From Ichthyophthirius multifiliis (Eukaryota > Ciliophora > Oligohymenophorea > Hymenostomatida): 30,563 bases of DNA. The notes under the pieces are model-generated. The model ran no database searches, was not told the origin of the DNA, and worked only from the letters and a program-made list of their open reading frames with translations. Shown here in pieces: positions 24,548 through 30,563 of the stretch; position 1 is the stretch's first letter; every line of letters starts with the position of its first letter. The DNA lies in the NCBI RefSeq assembly GCF_000220395.1, contig NW_004087049.1, positions 1 through 30,563 of the forward strand, given 5' to 3'. The position numbers were made by a program, and so were the translations under genes.

Positions 24548-27500
24548 ATGGATAAAGCAAAAGAAAATATTGAAAGATAATAATCTCAAGATAATATTAT
24601 TTAAAAGCAAAATGAAGAAATAGATATAATGGAAATGCTTCCTTAAAAAAATATGTATATAATTGAAAAACAATTTGATACAAGTGATAAGAAAAAAAAA
24701 GGTTTAAAAATAGATGAATTTGTTCGTGTAATGTTACATCATTTAGAATTTGATAAAAGTGATTCATAAAAAGAAGATTAAATAACTTTAGCTTTAATAG
24801 ATTTATTTAAAGAAATTGATGTTAATGGAGACGGTATATATTTATATTATAAAATATATTTTATTTTATTTTTTAATTGAAATAAAAAAATTAATAAATA
24901 AAAAGGCACTATGGAATGGGAAGAATTTTCTGATCATATTATATGTTTAGGTCTTTTAAGAAATGATAGAAGTTTTAAAAATGTAATAAAAAATTATTAT
25001 CCAAGTGAGCATATAAAGGATAATTAAAAACATGAAACTCCAATTGAAAAAGTTGTTTATTTTGAAAAACTGAAATACTTGATTGTTTTAGAAAAAGATT
25101 CAACTCGTTTTAAAGTATATAATGCGAATACTGCGGAATTATTTTATGAAGTAAATGCCCATAAATGTGCTGTTTTGGACGTTGAATATATTCCTGATTA
25201 AAATTTGATTGCTACAAGCTCGAATGATTTAACAATTAATTTTTGGGATTCTTCATATTTTATACCTAAATAAATTGTTTCTGTAAGTTTTTTTTTTTTT
25301 TGTATAAATAAAAATAAAATAAAATAATATATTAATAAAGGTTCCTGAAATTTAATTATGTATGAAATATGCTAAATGGTCCACACAAAGCTCACCTTCT
25401 TATTTATATACAGGAGGTTCTGATAGTATCATTCATATTTACGATACAAAAACATTAAAAGAGAAAGGTACAATAGGAGGTTGGAACCCTTTTTTTAAAA
25501 GGGATTCTTAATAATATGGACATGCAAGTCCTATAGGAGATATTCTTCCTATAAACGTCTAAAATACACTTGTTACAGCTGGTTTAGATGCTAATATATG
25601 TCTATGGGATGCTGCAACCCATTTACCAAAAAAAGAACTAAGAGGACATGAAAAAGGGGTCTATAGTTTAGATTGGTCAGACTTTTCACCCATGAGTCAA
25701 TGCCTATTAAGTGCAGGAGTAATTTTTAAATATTTATATATAAATATTTTTATTACTTAAAAATAAATAAAAGTTGGATCATGAAGCTTTTGTTTGGAAT
25801 ACATATGTAAAAGAGAAAATATTTCTATTAAGAGGGCATAATCATCCACTAGTAGGAGTAAAATGTCTACATGGAACTCCTTAAGTAATAACTGCAGATA
25901 TATCCGGAATGGTAAAAATATGGGACGTTCGTAACTTTTTATGTATGCAAACTATAAATGTACCCACTGAAGAACTAAATAGTTTCGTAATAACTTCGCA
26001 TTAGAAAAAAAGAATAATTTTTGGATCTCGATATTTAAATTATTATGAATATGATGAACCTAAAGATTAAATTTTAACAGATGAAAAAATGTGTTTGAGG
26101 GTACTTTATAACAATGTATTATTATGTTTGATTACTTTACATCCTGATTGTATAAAAGTATGGGATATTAGGACTGGTAAATTACAAAGTGTATATAGGG
26201 AATTATCCACAAGTGAATTAACTGTATGTGTTTTAGATACTAGGAAGAGGAAGCTGTTTGTAGGAGACGCTGAGGGGAATATATTTACTGTGAATATTAA
26301 GAATGGAGCGAAAATGAAAAAGTTCGAAAAACATAACAGAATGATTACAGATATTATACACTGGACCTCTAAGAAACCTAATGAGGATGAAATTGATTAA
26401 AATGAAGATGACAGTAACGATAGTAGAAGGGTCGTGAGTAGTGGAAGGGAAGAAACTATTTATATTCATGATGAAGATAGTTAAGATCCATCGAAAAGTT
26501 GTAGATATAAAATGAGATAGCATAAAAATAGTGTAAATTCACTTGCTTTGAAGTAGGATTCAGAACTTTTCGCAAGTGCTGCAGATGATTGCAATATTGT
26601 TATTACTAATTTGAATAATTATAGATAAGAAACTTTACCATCGGCTAATTTTCACTACGAGAAAAAAAAGTGATTTTTTTGGACCCTTTTTCTGCTTTGG
26701 TTACTTCAGATTCTGAAGGTTATGTGCATTTTTTTTATGTTAATAGTAAAAAATAAAGAACTCGACATACTAGGCATCTTATTACTAAAAAATATGAGAC
26801 ATATTCTGTTGTAAATAAAAATTTAGATAAATTTCCAGTTACTCATTTAGCCTTCAATTGTGATAATAAAATTTTACTTTTATCAGATGAACTAGGAAAT
26901 GTTACTTTATGGAGTTTAGTAGAGTTTTTAAATAAATTAGAGGATATTTAAAAAGAAGATTTTAATGTTCATAAAGAAAATAATGAAAAGATTTTTTAAA
27001 CAGAATTCGAAGAATAAAAATAATAATTATAAGTAAATATTTTTAAAAAATAAATAAATAATTAAAATAATTTAGAGTATATAACCATTAGATAATATAG
27101 AGAAATATTTTAGTGAAAAAGATATATAATTTGTGCATTAAATAAAAAATGCACATAATGATGGAATTACTTGGATAGAAATAATTCGAGAATATAAAAT
27201 GTTTGCTACAAGTTCTTTTGATTGTTGTTGTCATTTATGGTCTTTCGAAAATGAATTCAAGAAAACGGGTTCACTTATTTTAGGACATGATGTAATGAAT
27301 AATAATTGGTAATTAAAAGTAGATGAAGACAAGAAAAAATATGAAGCTATAAATTTTATGAATAAATTAAAAAAAATAATGAATGTAAATGATGAAGAGG
27401 AAAGTTTATAATCTAATAAAGAATTTGATAAAAAAACAAAAAATTAACTAAATATTTAATTTGATTTTAAATATTTGAATTAAAATAATAAAAAAAAAAA

Positions 27501-27810
27501 ATCAGATTTTTCAGAAAAAGAATAAAATGAAAGGGCAAGGGAAATTCTAAACAAATATAAATAATATAATCAAAATTTAGAAGAAAAAAATAAAGAGAAA
27601 AAAAACCAGACAGTAAATTATGATGAATTTAATAAAGGACATTAAATTGATGAAGGAGTTGATCTTTTTCTTGAATAAAATGAAGAAGAAGAAGACGATA
27701 ATAATATTCTTTATGATTTAGATGATGCTAAAAACTAAATTCAAGCTGGAGCTTATGTTTCTAAAAATACATTTAAATCTAAAGCTGTTATAAAAAGAAA
27801 TAAATTATGA
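24548..27810 (+). CDS. EF-hand plus WD40-repeat protein (WDR49/WDR64-like)
   Basis: Exons 24548-24833, 24906-25282, 25341-25718, 25774-27032 and 27076-27810, with TGA at 27808-27810. All phases join, giving 1,011 residues if one A is added at A8 (26662-26669). As written, a TGA at 26671-26673 would end the protein near residue 646, while WD40 sequence continues in the next frame. The N-terminus has a degenerate EF-hand ([20 protein letters not shown]) and a canonical one ([13 protein letters not shown]). WD blades follow: [135 protein letters not shown] and [15 protein letters not shown]. The C-terminus is charged, low-complexity and acidic. The EF-hand-then-two-propeller layout matches WDR49/WDR64-type proteins, often linked to cilia and flagella. 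That role is inference here. Confidence 0.9.
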
Positions 27811-29093
27811 ATTGATTTTTTAATTTTTTGTTTTTTATATTATGTAATTTTAAATAAAATTAAATATTATATTAATTAAAAATAATTAAAAATAATATAC
27901 ATTATTAAAAATAATTAAATTTTAAATAAATAAAAAAAAAATATAAAATAAAATAAATAAAAAAATATATATAAAAATAAAATAATATAATAATAATAAT
28001 AATTATAAAAAAAAAAATTATAAATAAAAAATATATTAAATAAAAAAATTTATATAAATAAAAAATATGATAATTAAAATTAAAAATAAATAAAAATTAT
28101 TATTATTAAAAATTATATAAAAAAATTAAATATAAAAAAAAAAAATTAAAAAAAATTAAAAAAAAAAAAAAAAATATTTATATATAAATATATAAATATA
28201 TATATATATATATATAATAATTTATTTTTAAAAAATAAAATAGAAAATATTATATTATAATAAAGAATAAAATATATATATTTAATTTTATTTCTATATT
28301 ATATAAAGATTATTCAATAAAATAATTAGCTATAAATATAATAAGTTTTTTATATTAATATTTTTTATAATATTTTTAAAATTATTTTATAATTAAAAAT
28401 TAATGAAATATATGAATTTTAATATTAAATTAATTTTTTTATTTAAATAATTTTTTCATTATTAATTATTTTCAATTTTTTAAGTTATAGTTTTTTTATA
28501 TTTATTATTAAAGAATAATTTATTTATTTATATTTTTTTAAATATAATTAAAATTATTAATTTTATTATTTAAAAACATTCAATAACACATATATATATT
28601 TAAAATGAAAATAATTTTTAAAAATATTATAATTTTAAATTTAATTTTTTTATTAATTATTTTATTATTATTAAAAAGTTTAGTAATTAAATTTATCATT
28701 TTAATACTTTATTATTAAAATATATTTTCTATTTTTTTTTTTATTTAAATATAATTAAAGAATAATGTTTTCAAATATAAAAAATTATAAATTTATTAAA
28801 ACGAAGCCTTTTTCAAAATAATTTAATTATTAAATAATTAAAATATCATTTCAAAAAAATTTAGTCTAAAACATCATAAATAATATATATTTGATTTTTA
28901 AAAATTAAAATATATTATTTTTAAAATAAGTATAATAAATTTAAATCAAATTTAATTTTATAAAATATTGCTTTTTTTGATTTTCTATTATAAAATTTTA
29001 TTATTTATATATAAAAAATAAATATTATAAATTAAATATAATAAAAAAATAAAAAGTATTTAAAAAAAACCTATTTTCTTTAAAAAAAATATA
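27811..29093. other. AT-rich spacer upstream of the second LamG-like copy
   Basis: No gene is supportable. The first 450 bp are almost purely A with scattered T. The last ~20 bases before 29094 (ATTTTCTTTAAAAAAAAT then ATA) match the bases before the ATG at 1211, so the paralogy starts just upstream of the coding region. Confidence 0.65.
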
Positions 29094-30563
29094 ATGAAAA
29101 AGATAATAATTATAACATTATTAACAACCATATTGCTACTAAAATTAGCTCAAGGACAAACCAAATCTGAATTTAAAGATAGCTAGCTGCTGACTGTCAA
29201 GATTTTAATTATAAAGAAAAAAATTACCATATTTTGCTGTGAATCCTAAATCTGTAGATCTTTTAAATTAACCTGCAGACTTTTTAACTTAGTCTAAACA
29301 TGAAGAAATATCAAAGGTAGCTTAACCTATATTGATCAGTAATAAAATAATTAGTGTAACGAATAATACTCCTTAAAACAAAATATATTCTAAAGTTTAA
29401 TTTATAGGTGCTGATGATCTTGAATTAGATTAAAATGAACCTGCTGCTGGTACTTATTAAAAATATGAAAACAAATTATAGGATGGTACTATAGAAAAAT
29501 CCATATAGGTATGGATTAAACTTACTCCCCATATTTAAAGAACTGTATGGACTAGCTGTTTTTTTTTTGAGTCAAAACTAAGAACTTAATGATAACTCAT
29601 ATTTGGGAGATAGATCACTAACTTTATATGTAATTAATAATATGTTACATTTCCCTACTTATGACTTAAATAGTTAAACAGTTAATTATAATTAAAATAT
29701 AAATTTCGAATAATCAGAAGAAGGAAAATGGTGTCTTATCTATTTCGGATATTCTGATTTATAATAAAAAGCATTTGTTTTTAGTTAATTCTAAGGTTCT
29801 TAAGCTAATGTTTTGAATTATAATGGAATCAGACATAAATCTTCTAATATTTACCATTTGTTTGTTGGTCAAACATTTACATATAAAAATTTCCCAGGAA
29901 GAATCGTTAATTTAGTACTCTGTGGAGGATCTGGATGTTATAAAGAAGATGGATTTGAATAAGTATGGAATAAATTTCCTAAATATAAATTAATTTAAAA
30001 AGTAGAAATTTTAGGTGCTGACGATCTTGTATTAGATTATTATGATACTGCTGCTGGTACATATTAAAAATATGAGAATAGATTTTAAGCTAATACTATA
30101 GAAAAATCTATATCTGTATGGATTAGACTTACTCCTTCTATTAAAAGATCTTAATTGTCTAATTGTTTCTTATTGAGTTAAAATTCATAACTTTAAGATA
30201 ATGCAGTTTAAGGAGATTAATCACTAGCATTATAGGTAATTAATAATGTGTTAAAATTCTCTACTTATGACTTAAATAGTTAAACTGTTAATTATGCTTA
30301 AAATATTAATTTTGAATAATCAGATGAAGGAAAATGGTGTCTTATCTATTTCGGATATTCTGAGAACTAATAAAAAGCATTTATTCATAGTTAATTCTAA
30401 GGGTAGGAACCTAAGGTTTTTAACTTTAATGGAATTAGTCATAAATCTTCTGATGTTTACCATTTATTTGTGGTTAAGCATTTTATATAAAAACTTCCCA
30501 GGAAGAATCGTTAATTTATTATTATGTGGAGGTTATAAATGTTATTAAGAAGAGGGATTAAAT
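29094..30563 (+). pseudogene. Decayed paralogue of the secreted LamG-like repeat gene (partial at right edge)
   Basis: ATG at 29094; the start MKKIIIITLLTTILLLKLAQ is nearly the same signal peptide as the left-hand copy. Two ~200-residue repeats follow, recognisable by GTIEKSIQVWIKLTP, EEGKWCLIYFGYS, FPGRIVNLVLCGGSGCY in repeat 1 and TIEKSISVWIRLTPSIKR, DEGKWCLIYFGYS in repeat 2. Compared with the copy at 1-1211 the frame is broken at least three times: between the signal peptide and the linker (about 29185-29245); at a T-run near 29560-29570 that has one extra base; and near 30470-30490, with a net loss of two bases. The first break leads to an early TGA near 29301. Several breaks not all in homopolymers point to a real pseudogene, although poor sequence quality could add to it. 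It faces outward, in inverted orientation to the left copy. Confidence 0.72.

Noticed and set aside
26233-26523. Minus-strand ORF of 96 residues
   Set aside because: Antisense to the WD40 exon of the EF-hand/WD40 gene.
1-30563. The inverted terminal paralogues as ends of one large mobile element
   Set aside because: Similarity is confined to the coding region and its short leader, the genes between are ordinary host genes, and no transposase or integrase is seen.
1-30563. Telomeric repeats, tRNA or rRNA genes, CRISPR arrays
   Set aside because: No C4A2/G4T2-type repeats, no GC-richer cloverleaf-like block and no spacer-repeat array were seen on reading both strands.

Overview
The window reads as macronuclear DNA of an oligohymenophorean ciliate. 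Three signs support this. Every long protein-like frame is crossed by many TAA and TAG codons at glutamine-like positions. Every gene whose end lies in the window stops at TGA. Introns are short (about 44-170 bp), very AT-rich and GT...AG. The extreme A+T content fits Ichthyophthirius or a similar Tetrahymena relative, but the species cannot be fixed from sequence alone. Standard-code ORFs are therefore mostly fragments or shadows. The genes below were read with TAA/TAG = Gln and TGA = stop.

Layout. 1-1211 (-): secreted protein with tandem LamG-like repeats, running off the left edge. 1212-4407: AT-rich spacer with a 254-bp tandem duplication. 4408-5809 (+): Ski8/WDR61-type WD40 protein, 8 exons. 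5934-7028 (-): multi-pass membrane J-domain protein, convergent with Ski8. 8497-9445 (-): Gln/Asn-rich coiled-coil protein of unknown family. 10406-14157 (-): about 1,200-residue coiled-coil protein with poly-Asn and poly-Gln runs and a C-terminal EF-hand. 14874-15959 (+): intact protein kinase. 16759-20446 (+): P4-ATPase (phospholipid flippase). 20562-22193 (+): Gln-rich coiled-coil protein. 22259-23872 (-): RCC1-repeat protein, convergent with it. 24548-27810 (+): EF-hand plus WD40 protein. 29094 to the right edge (+): a second, decayed copy of the secreted LamG-like gene, facing outward as the left copy does.

The genes do not form a pathway; this is an ordinary stretch of dispersed housekeeping and ciliate-specific genes. 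Two things stand out. First, in five otherwise well-read genes the protein frame would be restored by one extra A in a sense-strand A-run of 7-11 bases. The two copies of the spacer duplication also differ, as far as I compared them, only in A-run length. This looks like homopolymer under-calling or real poly(A) slippage. Second, the window is bracketed by inverted paralogues of one secreted protein family, of which one is nearly intact and the other is broken.
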